The notes beneath the pieces were generated by a model that searched no databases, was not told the origin of the DNA, and saw only the letters and a list, made by a program, of their open reading frames with translations. DNA of 64,000 bases. It comes from Korobacter sp963758505 (GTDB lineage: Bacteria; Acidobacteriota; Terriglobia; Terriglobales; Acidobacteriaceae). The stretch covers positions 1-64,000 of the forward strand of contig CAVWVJ010000003.1 in the NCBI GenBank assembly GCA_963758505.1, given 5' to 3'. Position numbers and translations under genes: made by a program. Below are positions 26,627 to 34,662 of the stretch, in pieces (within the stretch, counting starts at the first letter, position 1; the number at the start of each line of letters is the position of its first letter).

Positions 26627-27685
26627 TTGGTACGCTTCATCGTCCGCATCGCCACGGTTTTCTCGAGCCTCGCGCTTTTGCTCGCAGCCTTCTGCGCTAC
26701 CGCCTTCGCAGCTCCCAAGAAGGTCATCTTTGACACCGATCCGGGTACGGACGACGCTATGGCCTTGATGTTGGCCCTTAACTCGCCCGAACTCGACGTC
26801 CGCGCGATTACCGTGGTTCCCGGCAACGTGACGGCGTCACAGGGATTGGAGAATGCACTCCGAATGGTCTCCCTGGCGAATCGTTGCGACATTCCGGTGG
26901 CGGGTGGCGCGCAGCATCCCCTTTTTCAAAAACTTATTACCGCGGAGTTCTGGCACGGCAAGAACGGTCTGGCGAATGTGGAGCTGCCGCCCTCCAAATG
27001 CAAGGCCGATGCCCACTTCGGTCCCGACCTCATCATCCAGATGGTGCACGCCGCTCCTCATGAGATAACCCTCGTTCCCGTCGGACCGCTCACCAATATC
27101 GCACTGGCATTGCTTAAGGATCCTTCCATTGTTCCGCTTGTAAAAGACGTGATCATCATGGGCGGGGGAATCAGCGGTGGCAACGTGAACGCCGCCGCGG
27201 AGGCCAACATATTCAACGATCCCGAAGCCGCCCAGATCGTGTTTCAGGCAGGGTGGACGGTGACCATGGTCGGCCTTGATGTTGGCGACAAGACCCTGCT
27301 CTCGCCGAAATATCTCGACCAACTCCGGCAGACACACGGCCCCGTCAATGATTTCATCTACTCGGTCGCGAAGTACCTGGATGATCTCTCGGCACAGTTC
27401 GGTTCCGATGGCACTCCCATGTATGATCCGCTGGCAGTGGGCGTGGCCATTGACGCCTCGCTGGTGAAAGCGCCGGAAATGCACGTGGACGTCGAAACCC
27501 GTGGGAAGTTCACGCGCGGGGAAACGGTCGCCAATCGGCACGGCATGGTCGAGCACAATGTCCTACACGGGGATCGCTACGTGATCGAAGGAGTGGACAA
27601 AGTTTCGCCGAACGCCAAGGTTTGCGTCGACGTAGACGCGGACCGCTTTCTCCAATTATTCGTTTCCAGAATTCAAGGCAAATAG
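26627..27685 (+). CDS. Exported nucleoside hydrolase, canonical motif
   Basis: 352 residues from a TTG start six bases after GGAGGAG; no in-frame ATG or GTG fits the ribosome-binding site better. A Sec signal (FIVRIATVFSSLALLLAAFCATAFA) precedes the canonical calcium signature VIFDTDPGTDDAMALML (D36, D38, D42, D43). LVPVGPLTNIALAL, IIMGGGISGGN and the C-terminal MYDPLAVGVAID with a conserved Asp complete the active site. It should release free base and ribose from nucleosides in the periplasm. It is 23 bases upstream of the permease gene, with which it forms a two-gene operon opposite deoC. Confidence 0.92.
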   Translation: MVRFIVRIATVFSSLALLLAAFCATAFAAPKKVIFDTDPGTDDAMALMLALNSPELDVRAITVVPGNVTASQGLENALRMVSLANRCDIPVAGGAQHPLFQKLITAEFWHGKNGLANVELPPSKCKADAHFGPDLIIQMVHAAPHEITLVPVGPLTNIALALLKDPSIVPLVKDVIIMGGGISGGNVNAAAEANIFNDPEAAQIVFQAGWTVTMVGLDVGDKTLLSPKYLDQLRQTHGPVNDFIYSVAKYLDDLSAQFGSDGTPMYDPLAVGVAIDASLVKAPEMHVDVETRGKFTRGETVANRHGMVEHNVLHGDRYVIEGVDKVSPNAKVCVDVDADRFLQLFVSRIQGK

Positions 27686-27708
27686 GTCGCAGCGCTCGAA
27701 GGAGAGCC

Positions 27709-28686
27709 ATGTTCACTCCCAGCACTCTCACCATCGCCTTATTCATGATGATCACCAGCGCGGTCTGCTGGGGATCGTGGGCCAACACGTACAAGGGAGT
27801 TAAGAATTACCGCTTTGAGTTGTTCTACTGGGACTACGCCTTCGGTATTTTCCTGGTTTCTCTCATCTTTGCCTTCACCCTTGGCAGCACTGGGCAAGAC
27901 TCGCACAGCTTCCTGAACAATGTGCGCGCCGCAGATCCGTCGAATATCGTGCACGTGATGGTAGGTGGCGCGATCTTTAACCTCGCCAACCTGCTGCTGG
28001 TAGCCGCCATCGATATGGCAGGCTTGGCGGTAGCGTTTCCAGTCTCGATCGGGATCGCGCTCGTGGTTGGAGTTGTTCTCAGCTACGCTTTGCAGCCGAG
28101 AGGCAATGCGCTCCTTCTTGCGCTCGGGGTGCTGTGCGCCTTGATTGCCGTCATTCTTGACGGCATGGCGTATGGGTCACTCAAGACAGCCGGACGAAGT
28201 GTGTCCACCAAAAGCATCGTGACCTGCGTCGTGTCCGGCATCTTGATGGGATTATGGGCTCCTTTTGTGACCCACGCTATGACACGCGGGAACACGCTCG
28301 GCCCGTATAGCGTCGCCGTCTTCCTGACCCTTGGCGCCCTGCTTTCTTGCGCGATCTGGAATGTCTATTTCATGAGGCGTCCCCTGGTCGGCGAACCTGT
28401 CAGCTTCGCCGGATTTTTCCACGGCCCTGCATCGGGCCACGCGTTGGGACTGCTCGGCGGGTTGATTTGGGGCACAGGTACGGTGTTCAACCTTGTAGCC
28501 GCCAATTTCACCGGGGTTGCGATTTCCTATGCGATTGGACAATCCGCACCGATGGTGGCGGCCGTTTGGGGAGTTTTCGTGTGGAAAGAGTTTGCAGGAT
28601 CTCGGACTAAGGCGAAGCTCTATATCGGGATGATGCTTATCTTCTACGCGTTCGCGATCATTCTGGTGGCACGGGCTAACGGTTGA
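27709..28686 (+). CDS. Ten-helix permease, glucose/ribose porter-like (DMT superfamily)
   Basis: 325 residues with about ten hydrophobic helices and no signal peptide. MMITSAVCWGSWANTYK at the N-terminus and VSIGIALVVGVVLSYALQPRG, then LGGLIWGTGTVFNLVAAN, follow the internal-duplication pattern of the GRP/RbsU-RhaT branch of the drug/metabolite transporter superfamily. With the nucleoside hydrolase just upstream, uptake of ribose released in the periplasm is the likely role (inference); rhamnose or another monosaccharide is possible. ATG 27709 has GGAG six bases upstream. The last codons (Arg-Ala-Asn-Gly-stop) lie inside a 163-bp repeat that recurs inverted at 29683-29845, so the original C-terminus may have been replaced. 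Confidence 0.85.
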   Translation: MFTPSTLTIALFMMITSAVCWGSWANTYKGVKNYRFELFYWDYAFGIFLVSLIFAFTLGSTGQDSHSFLNNVRAADPSNIVHVMVGGAIFNLANLLLVAAIDMAGLAVAFPVSIGIALVVGVVLSYALQPRGNALLLALGVLCALIAVILDGMAYGSLKTAGRSVSTKSIVTCVVSGILMGLWAPFVTHAMTRGNTLGPYSVAVFLTLGALLSCAIWNVYFMRRPLVGEPVSFAGFFHGPASGHALGLLGGLIWGTGTVFNLVAANFTGVAISYAIGQSAPMVAAVWGVFVWKEFAGSRTKAKLYIGMMLIFYAFAIILVARANG

Positions 28687-28834
28687 GCTCTTGCATTCGT
28701 TGAAGCCACCTTCGCTTCGGAGCTTCGACTCGGGACGGACGAGCGGGAAACGGCACATGTCGGCGGATGCCCGTCGTCGCATTGGTCTCGCGATGAAGAA
28801 GAAATGGGCCGAGCGGAAAAAAGCGGCACGAACA
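28672..28834 (+). repeat. 163-bp inverted repeat, left copy
   Basis: Matches the reverse complement of 29683-29845 over 163 bases with three mismatches. It starts inside the permease stop region (CGGGCTAACGGTTGA) and contains a 27-codon frame from ATG 28757 (MSADARRRIGLAMKKKWAERK) ending at TAA 28838. That basic peptide resembles short Lys/Arg-rich tails, but I cannot name a family. The two copies bracket about 850 bases with three small leftward ORFs. Confidence 0.9.
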
Positions 28835-28875
28835 GCCTAAACGCTTACCACTTCGCAAAAGCATCGAAGAGATAT

Positions 28876-28900
28876 GGCCCCGCTTTCGAGCGGGCCTTTT
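28876..28900. terminator. Rho-independent terminator hairpin
   Basis: GGCCCCGCT and AGCGGGCC pair around a TTCG tetraloop and are followed by TTTT. Placed to end rightward transcripts from the permease operon and its repeat. Confidence 0.7.
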
Positions 28901-28943
28901 CATTGGAGGTAGGCACAGGTGAACTGGATGAGGCGCTGACGTT

Positions 28944-29108
28944 TCACTTTTCGCATCGCCCACATAATCTTTCGATTTGCGCTTCGACCCGGCGGAGCAA
29001 TCTTTCGTATCGCGCTGCTTCAGCGGGATAGCTTGCAGCGGCAATGGCGTCCTGCAGCAACTTCTTCAGTTCACGTAAGTGAGTGAGTTTCTCCGCATCC
29101 GTCCTCAT
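28944..29108 (-). CDS. 54-residue helical small protein
   Basis: ATG at 29108 to TGA. The product is almost entirely predicted helix with a heptad-like pattern (ELKKLLQDAIAAA, then YERLLRRVEAQIERL) and ends in CGRCEK. No signal peptide and no recognised family. First seen in a set of three small ORFs on the same strand (28944-29108, 29217-29390, 29442-29645) inside a 163-bp inverted repeat pair. The start lacks a strong ribosome-binding site, and the clear amphipathic helices are the main argument that it is real. Confidence 0.45.
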   Translation of the reverse strand: MRTDAEKLTHLRELKKLLQDAIAAASYPAEAARYERLLRRVEAQIERLCGRCEK

Positions 29109-29216
29109 CGCAAATTTGTCCCGGAACGATTATGCAGTGAGATTGAAGGTGAGACCCATCTTGCTGGCTTGCGTTCTGAAAACCGAACGAAGGAGATTTC
29201 TATTGGCGGCGCTCAG

Positions 29217-29390
29217 TCAACCCGACCTTTGAGACGGCTTCTTCGGCGGAAGATAGGGCTCGACCTTTGGCCCCATCTCCCTGTGATGGCCTCGTCCGAT
29301 CTCGTCCCAGAGTTCGTCCGAGCCACTCCTGCAGCTGATCTTTTGCGTTCCGCTGTTCTCAAGATGCTTACGTTTGCGCTGTTCTGACAT
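29217..29390 (-). CDS. 57-residue small polar protein
   Basis: ATG at 29390 to TGA 29217-29219. The sequence starts MSEQRKRKHLENSG and carries a distinctive core SDELWDEIGRGHHREMGPKV followed by a Pro/Lys tail. The Trp and His-rich core does not look like random high-GC translation, but I know no family. It lies between two other small leftward ORFs. Coding status is moderately supported by composition only. Confidence 0.4.
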   Translation of the reverse strand: MSEQRKRKHLENSGTQKISCRSGSDELWDEIGRGHHREMGPKVEPYLPPKKPSQRSG

Positions 29391-29441
29391 AACAAGAACA
29401 CGGAAAGGGTGCTTCCGCCACTCGGAATTTCCGCGGACTGG

Positions 29442-29645
29442 CTAATCTCTGGATCCAGAGTTTTGCAATTTTGCCCTTACCTCTTCCCTTCTGTCCAGCG
29501 TTTGCTTGAGATCGATCCACGCTTGTTGGCGAACTTCCGCTGAGCCGCTGGTATCCAGAACAGCGAGAATCCGAAGTTGTTGCTGCTCTAAATATGCGAG
29601 CTGAAATCTAAGAGTCTTGCGGCGCAATCCCTTTTTCTCAGCCAT
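29442..29645 (-). CDS. 67-residue coiled-coil protein, paralogue of 1746-1906
   Basis: MAEKKGLRRKTLRFQ opens a basic segment, followed by two helices (AYLEQQQLRILAVLD and RQQAWIDLKQTLDRREEVRAKL) separated by a Ser-Gly turn. The same two blocks occur in the frameshifted copy after the cold-shock gene at 1746-1906, which supports this being a true gene family. No catalytic or metal residues. Function unknown. It is the first gene of the small leftward cluster and its start lies 37 bases from the right copy of the 163-bp repeat. Confidence 0.6.
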   Translation of the reverse strand: MAEKKGLRRKTLRFQLAYLEQQQLRILAVLDTSGSAEVRQQAWIDLKQTLDRREEVRAKLQNSGSRD

Positions 29646-29682
29646 GGCGCTGAATCGTAGCTCAGGTACTCGCCCCGGGCAA

Positions 29683-29845
29683 TGTTCGCGCCGCTTTTTT
29701 CCGCTCGGCCCATTTCTTCTTCATCGCGAGACCAATGCGACGATGGGCATCCGTCGACATGTGCCGTTTCCCGCTCGTCCGTCCCGAGTCGAAGCTCCGA
29801 AGCGAAGGTGGCTTCAACGAATGCAAGAGCTCAACCGTTAGCCCG
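29683..29845 (-). repeat. 163-bp inverted repeat, right copy
   Basis: Reverse-complement partner of 28672-28834, three mismatches. Its outer end supplies the Gly-stop codons of the transposase tail at 29838-29987, exactly as the left copy supplies the end of the permease. It encodes the same basic peptide with two substitutions (MSTDAHRRIGL). Confidence 0.9.
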
Positions 29846-29987
29846 CGAAGCCCGCCCGGGCTTCGCGTGGAGTTCCGTTGGTGAGGGCCCGATGCGGGCG
29901 GTCGTGATTGTACTCTTCGATCCAGTGGCCGATCGATTGCTTCGCTTCTTCCAGACTCCGGTACTCGTTGAGCCAGATCTCTTCCTC
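29838..29987 (-). mobile_element. IS3-family transposase C-terminal remnant
   Basis: About 49 residues match the end of the IS3-type DDE integrase core: EEIWLNEYRSLEEAKQSI, then WIEEYNHDRPHRAL and NGTPREA. The E of the DDE triad and everything upstream are missing; the frame before it (to 30044) is unrelated. The stop codon falls inside the right 163-bp repeat. It is inactive and marks an old insertion or rearrangement that also damaged the neighbouring HugZ-like gene. Confidence 0.75.
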
Positions 29988-30138
29988 CTTCAAGCAAACT
30001 GGGCCACGGTCGTGGCCAGCAGGTTGCTGCACCGTGGATCGCACGTAGAGCGTTACATCGGCTCAGTTTCCGCCTTGGAGCAGGCAGCACAACCGCCGCG
30101 CCCACGAATGCAAGCATGGCGGAGAACAGAGTAGTCCC

Positions 30139-30792
30139 TTGCCGTCGCACACTCATACGGCCTCCATACCAACGGCAAACAGTTGGTCGCCTCGTTGTTC
30201 CAGTTGCACCCGCGACAAGGGCCTCGTGGGCGGACCGGCGATCGGCTGGCCGGCAAGATTGAACAGGCCATGGTGGCACGGTCAAAACAGACCATTTTCC
30301 GCTTTGTCATCCAGGGTGACATTGATCGGGAATGTCACCCGAGTTCCGGAGGCGGATCTGGCGGCCACGCGTTCCGCGCATTTGACCGGGTACCCGGACA
30401 GCAAGTACTGGGTCGATTGCGAGGATTTCTTCTTTTATCGCACGGAGGTTCTGGACGTTTATTACGTGGGCGGGTTCGGAGTAATGGGATGGGTGGTGGC
30501 CGCGGACTATTCCCAAGCACGAGCCGACCCGCTGGTTGAACACAAATTGGACATCATGCAGCACATGAATGCTGACCATAAGGATGCGCTTATCCTGCTC
30601 GCGAAGCAGTGTGCCGGCGTTGAGGCGCAGGACGCCGAGTTAACTTCGGTCGATCGCCTTGGCTTTCACCTGCGCCTGAAGACCCAGGATGGCATGAAGG
30701 GAACTCGGATCGCGTTCTCACGACAAGTGAGGGATCCGGCAGAGACCAGAGAAGTGTTTGTCGAGATGGTACGGCAGGCGCGCCAGGAGTAA
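30139..30792 (+). pseudogene. HugZ/FMN-binding split-barrel protein with DUF2470, N-terminus damaged
   Basis: From about 30300 the frame reads RVTLIGNVTRVPEADLAA, then FFFYRTEVLDVYYVGGFGVMGWV, and a C-terminal DUF2470 helix-strand domain (HMNADHKDALILLAKQ to the end), which is the second half of haem-utilisation HugZ-type pyridoxamine-oxidase-like proteins. The expected N-terminal barrel strands are not found in this frame; YGLHTNGKQLVASL in another frame (about 30157-30200) may be a trace of them. The gene appears truncated or frameshifted next to an IS3 remnant. A full protein would bind FMN or haem; this copy is probably inactive. Confidence 0.55.
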
Positions 30793-30906
30793 GCCGCCTA
30801 CACGCTTTTGGCGAGGCATTCGACCGATCCTCCCTCGCCAGCTCGCTGGAGGATTTCGTGATCTATGTTGGCGGAACCGAGATCGATCGTTTTCCTGACG
30901 GCGCGT

Positions 30907-32124
30907 TTAGGACGGAACAATGTTCGTCGGCGCTGGCTGAGAACCGGACTCTGGCAATGAATCCATTCCTTCGTTCAGAAGCCGGAGGTACGACGCGTAG
31001 ACATAGATCCGCTTCCAGGTGCGGCCGGTAGATTCAGCTGCAATCCCCAGCTTTTGCAGTGCCTGGAGAGCGCTTGTGATTGTAGGCTGACTCAAATGCA
31101 ATTCTCGGGCAGCAGAGGGGATCGTAACAAACGCCTTCCGTTGCAACAGCTCATGGACCTGAGCAGCTGAACCTTTCTGTCTGCCAATGCCGCTCACTTT
31201 CGCTCGATCATCCGCAAATAATTGCAATATCTTCTGAGCCGTATCCACCGCTTGCCCTGCGGTTACTTCGACGGCCTCGAAGAAGAAGTCAAGCCAGTCT
31301 TCCCAAACCCCGTCAAATCGGACTTGCTGAAGCAGTTCGTAATATCTGGCTCGGTGCTGCTTGAAAAACAGGGAGAGGTAAAGAAGGGGCACCGAAAGAA
31401 CACCATCCGCAACGAGCAATAAGGTGATCAACAAACGCCCGAGTCTCCCGTTTCCATCGAGAAACGGATGGATCGTCTCGAACTGCACGTGGATCAGGCT
31501 CGCTCGAATGATGGTCGAAAAGTCACGCGCGCCCTCGTGAAAGAATTTCTCAAGATCTCCCAATAGTGACATCACCTCGGGGGCAGGAGGAGGAACAAAC
31601 ACTGCATTGCCAGGGCGCGTTCCTCCGATCCAGTTCTGAGACCGCCGAAATTCTCCCGGTTCGCTGCTGGCGCCGCGGCCTTTGCTCAGCAGAACACGGT
31701 GTATGTCCTTTATTAGGCGGATCGAAATCGGGAATCCATTCTTTATCTGCGTCTTCCCGTACTCAAGAGCCGCGACGTAGTTGGATACCTCCTGCACATC
31801 ATCGACAGGCACCCCTGGAACCTCGTCGTTCTCAAAGAGGAGCAAATCAGAAAGAGACGATTGGGTACCTTCGATCTGCGACGACAGCACAGCTTCCTTG
31901 CGAACGTAGAAATAGAGGAAGAGGTGCAGATCGGGCAACAACCGGGCAATGCCGTCGAGGCGTCCGAGAGCGAGGTCAGCCTTCTCTTTTCGGTTCAGAA
32001 GTTCCGCGCTGAACTCAAGGAGCGGTGTTGGAGGAAGCTGTGCTGGGACAAAGGCGTTGAACGGCTCTGGAGAGGTCGTTTGTCGAGACAAGGTGCCCTG
32101 AATTCCTCTTTTCATTCCATCCAC
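30907..32124 (-). CDS. Fic domain protein with N-terminal autoinhibitory motif and C-terminal winged helix
   Basis: 405 residues. The catalytic Fic motif HPFLDGNGRLGR (219-230) is intact with the AMP-transfer His H219. The class II inhibitory helix [S/T]xxxE[G/N] is present as SSQIEG (81-86). An N-terminal Fic_N-like region precedes it, and a winged-helix DNA-binding domain follows (about 325-385, AARELHLSQPTITSALQALQKLGI). The enzyme should AMPylate Ser/Thr/Tyr on a target protein when inhibition is released; the wHTH suggests autoregulation. AGAGGTGG lies just before ATG 32124. No separate antitoxin gene is adjacent, in keeping with the built-in inhibitor. Confidence 0.9.
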   Translation of the reverse strand: MDGMKRGIQGTLSRQTTSPEPFNAFVPAQLPPTPLLEFSAELLNRKEKADLALGRLDGIARLLPDLHLFLYFYVRKEAVLSSQIEGTQSSLSDLLLFENDEVPGVPVDDVQEVSNYVAALEYGKTQIKNGFPISIRLIKDIHRVLLSKGRGASSEPGEFRRSQNWIGGTRPGNAVFVPPPAPEVMSLLGDLEKFFHEGARDFSTIIRASLIHVQFETIHPFLDGNGRLGRLLITLLLVADGVLSVPLLYLSLFFKQHRARYYELLQQVRFDGVWEDWLDFFFEAVEVTAGQAVDTAQKILQLFADDRAKVSGIGRQKGSAAQVHELLQRKAFVTIPSAARELHLSQPTITSALQALQKLGIAAESTGRTWKRIYVYASYLRLLNEGMDSLPESGSQPAPTNIVPS

Positions 32125-33041
32125 CTCTTTTCGCCAGACAGAAGATCCGGATCTCCCATTTCCCCGGGACTATTTAAGATTTGGATTGCTAAATTTTAAA
32201 AGCGCCTCAAACTCTTAAACTTTGGCTTGATGTGAATGGCAGCTTCTGAAAGTTAGAGCTCATTCGTTCGAGCCCCGACGCTCTTCTAAAGCACGCTTTA
32301 AATCTGCCCCACACAGTTAAACTTTGTACACCTAAGCTTTAATTGTGGCAAGTTTATCTCCTATTGCTCACAACCTCTCCTTCGATCCCAGCGGCGGTGA
32401 GCGCTTCGGGGATCATGGCTTTGACCCGTAAACTGGTTAACCTTTTCCCACCCAAGTGCTTTAAGGGCGGCCGACGAGCACCCTTCCAACGAGGTATTGC
32501 TGTTCCGCATTTGGCGAGACGCGCCCTCGTGCGTAAACTCTGGCCGGCCAGACAGTTCCGATTCTGGAGTATGAGCGATAGAAATCCATGCTAAGCGTTC
32601 ACTGTAGGCAGAATCATGAGCGATAGCAGGCATTTCTATCGCTCACAGCTGGCAGTCACCCGCTCGGAGATCTGGCGGAATCAAAATTCGAGACGCGAAC
32701 TCTTCAGTTGCCTCTTGAAGATCGGGCTGCTTTCTCGAAGTGAAGAGCAGCCGAAGAATGCTGCGAGCATCTCCGCAACTCGCCCGCTACATGCGTTCTC
32801 AGCTGAGCAGCCTCCACCCACACCCGAGCGGAAGCTCCGTCCCTCTCCATCGTCTCTGCGAGAAGAATGGCTTCGCGGACTTCCATTTTGCGTTGAAATT
32901 AGAAGCGACGAGAATGTTGCCGAACCGAGCCTTCAAGTCGGCGGCAAGGTACGTCAGATGACGCCATCGTCAGGCCAGAGCAACATCTTGCGCGGTTGAC
33001 GCTTCTTTAACAATCGCAGATTTTTAAACGGAGTTTGGGTC
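32125..33041. other. Intergenic region between the Fic gene and the pyrophosphatase relic
   Basis: I see no convincing gene in these 917 bases. The Fic-proximal part is AT-rich and has the direct repeat TTAAACTTTG at 32215-32224 and 32318-32327 plus other A/T-rich near-palindromes, possible sites for the Fic protein's winged helix. Further on, TGAGCGATAG occurs at 32572-32581 and 32617-32626, and both can pair with CTATCGCTCA at 32636-32645. Confidence 0.4.
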
Positions 33042-33398
33042 GTGCCTAGCAAAGCAAAGGCGAAGTCCCATCAAAACCTGACCCGCCTTCCGACATTCGG
33101 TCCCAAGGAAAACAAACTCGCGAATGTTGTGATCGAAACTCCACGAGGGAGTCGAAACAAGTTCGCTTACGACGAAAAGCTTGGAGTCATTCGCCTGAAG
33201 AAGGTTTTGCCAGCGGGCATGGAATTCCCATACGATTTCGGATTTATCCCTTCGACTGAGGGCGAGGATGGCGATCCAGTCGATGCCCTGCTACTGATGG
33301 ATGAACCCGCCAATCCGGGAACCCTCGTGCGTTGTCGGCCCATAGGAATCATCGAAGGCGAGCAGACGGAGGACGAAAAGACAGAGGAAGGCGATTGA
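33042..33398 (+). pseudogene. Family I inorganic pyrophosphatase, C-terminally truncated
   Basis: GTG start with GGAG about eight bases upstream. 118 residues cover the first two thirds of a soluble inorganic pyrophosphatase: VVIETPRGSRNKFAYDE (substrate Lys and Arg region), FPYDFGFIPST and the metal-binding GDPVDALLL. A normal enzyme is about 170-180 residues. After IIEGEQTEDEKTE the chain ends at once, so the later Asp metal ligands and the Tyr-Lys pair near the C-terminus are missing. I found no continuation in the other frames. It is probably inactive, and a complete ppa gene is expected elsewhere in the genome. Confidence 0.7.
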
Positions 33399-33447
33399 GA
33401 AAGCTTCGATCTAATGGCGATTCCCCTGCGGAGAGAATGGAAGCTAA

Positions 33448-33801
33448 ATGGCAGACCTCGTACTCAGGTTTTTCATTGGCGGCATCGTGGTTTCAGCATT
33501 CTCCTTGATAGGGGACTTGTTTAAACCCAAGAGCTTTGGTGGTTTGTTCGGAGCGGCTCCTTCCGTTGCTTTGGCCACGTTGGCTTTGACGATCTACAAG
33601 GAGGGCTCATCCTACGCTGCGTTAGAAGCCCGTTCCATGATGGTCGGCGCAGCAGCCCTTCTCCTCTATGCCCAGACGGTGTGTTGGCTTTTGCTCCGTC
33701 AAAAGTTCATGGCACTCCCGGCCACGCTGCTTTCGATGCCCGTGTGGTTCGGTGTCGCCGTGGGTTGGTGGTTCTTCTTCCTCAGGTGTAAGCCATGCTG
33801 A
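33448..33801 (+). CDS. DUF3147 membrane protein, first of a pair
   Basis: 117 residues with four hydrophobic helices (FFIGGIVVSAFSLIGDLF, APSVALATLALTIY, MMVGAAALLLYAQTVCWLL, LSMPVWFGVAVGWWFFFL). GLFGAAPSVALATLAL is the DUF3147 signature. It overlaps the start of a second DUF3147 gene by seven bases, so the pair is translationally coupled and may form a heteromeric inner-membrane complex, perhaps a small exporter-like unit (inference; the family has no proven function). It opens a group of stress-type genes running to 36380. Confidence 0.8.
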   Translation: MADLVLRFFIGGIVVSAFSLIGDLFKPKSFGGLFGAAPSVALATLALTIYKEGSSYAALEARSMMVGAAALLLYAQTVCWLLLRQKFMALPATLLSMPVWFGVAVGWWFFFLRCKPC

Positions 33802-34244
33802 TCGAAGTTGATCCTTCGGTTCTGCGACAAACAGAATGGCATGAATACGCCATTCGGTTTCTATTTGGTGGTGCAATCACCGTCGTGGCGGGAATGATCG
33901 CCAAGAGCTACGGGCCTGAGCTAGGAGGATTGTTCTTGGGGTTTCCCGCCATATTTCCTGCTGCTGCGACACTCGCGCAAAAGCATGAAATCCAGAAGAA
34001 GCTAGAGAAGGGCATGTCGGGCAAACAACGGGGCATTGATTCAGCCGGGGCCGAAGCGGCGGGGGCAGCTCTTGGGAGTTTTGGGCTCGCCACCTTCGCT
34101 GTGCTGTTTTGGATGTTGGTGACTCGGAACAGTCTCTGGATTGTTTTTCCAGTGGCTCTGGCGGGCTGGAGCGTGGCGTCGGTAATGGTTTGGTTTGTCA
34201 GAAAGCGATGGCATCCCTTTCACCACAGGGCAACAGGGGCCTAG
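33795..34244 (+). CDS. DUF3147 membrane protein, second of a pair
   Basis: 149 residues with four membrane helices. The segment YAIRFLFGGAITVVAGMIA and GGLFLGFPAIFPAAATL mirror the first DUF3147 protein. A charged cytoplasmic loop (KHEIQKKLEKGMSGKQRGID) lies between helices 2 and 3, and the C-terminus is basic (FVRKRWHPFHHR). Paired DUF3147 genes of this short/long type suggest a two-component membrane complex. No transport substrate can be inferred. Confidence 0.8.
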   Translation: MLIEVDPSVLRQTEWHEYAIRFLFGGAITVVAGMIAKSYGPELGGLFLGFPAIFPAAATLAQKHEIQKKLEKGMSGKQRGIDSAGAEAAGAALGSFGLATFAVLFWMLVTRNSLWIVFPVALAGWSVASVMVWFVRKRWHPFHHRATGA

Positions 34245-34662
34245 CTCCTGCTCCGATGTGCACGCGTGGTCAGCTGTTCGATCCAGAAAAGCCTCGGAGG
34301 ACTTGAAGTGGAGATTCATGTGGCCACCATATGCACACAATGTGAATCCCTCAGTTCGAGCGAGAAGTCGCAAGGTACCGCAAGAGATTGCTCATCCATC
34401 TCTGGGCGAAGAGGAATGGAAGCGATATCGCCAGCAATTGGACACGGCGGAGCAGCACCTCGCAGTGGCGTTAGTTGCCAGCAGTTCACATCGTGAGCGG
34501 CACGCCCGCGAATCCCGAGAGTAGACGAAGCAGAGAAGCCCCCGAATTGCGCCAACCAACGAAGTTCCGAGCATGTCCGGTTTTACCACCCTCAGGTCTG
34601 CAACCCTTCTCGCAAGAGTTGTTTCTAATTCGCCGGACTCGATTGTTACGGGAGGAAAGCAC
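34245..34662. other. Stretch without a recognised gene before the DUF892 gene
   Basis: A frame from ATG 34318 to 34524 encodes a polar helix-rich peptide (EEEWKRYRQQLDTAEQHLAVAL) that could be a small gene or a fragment, but I recognise no family and see only weak initiation signals. Confidence 0.25.

Noticed and set aside
28672..29845. CRISPR or integron explanation for the repeats
   Set aside because: Only two long inverted copies, no short regular spacing, no cas or integrase gene nearby.
29662..30285. 207-codon leftward ORF
   Set aside because: Mosaic of repeat, antisense and non-coding sequence; only the IS3 tail in a different frame has family support.
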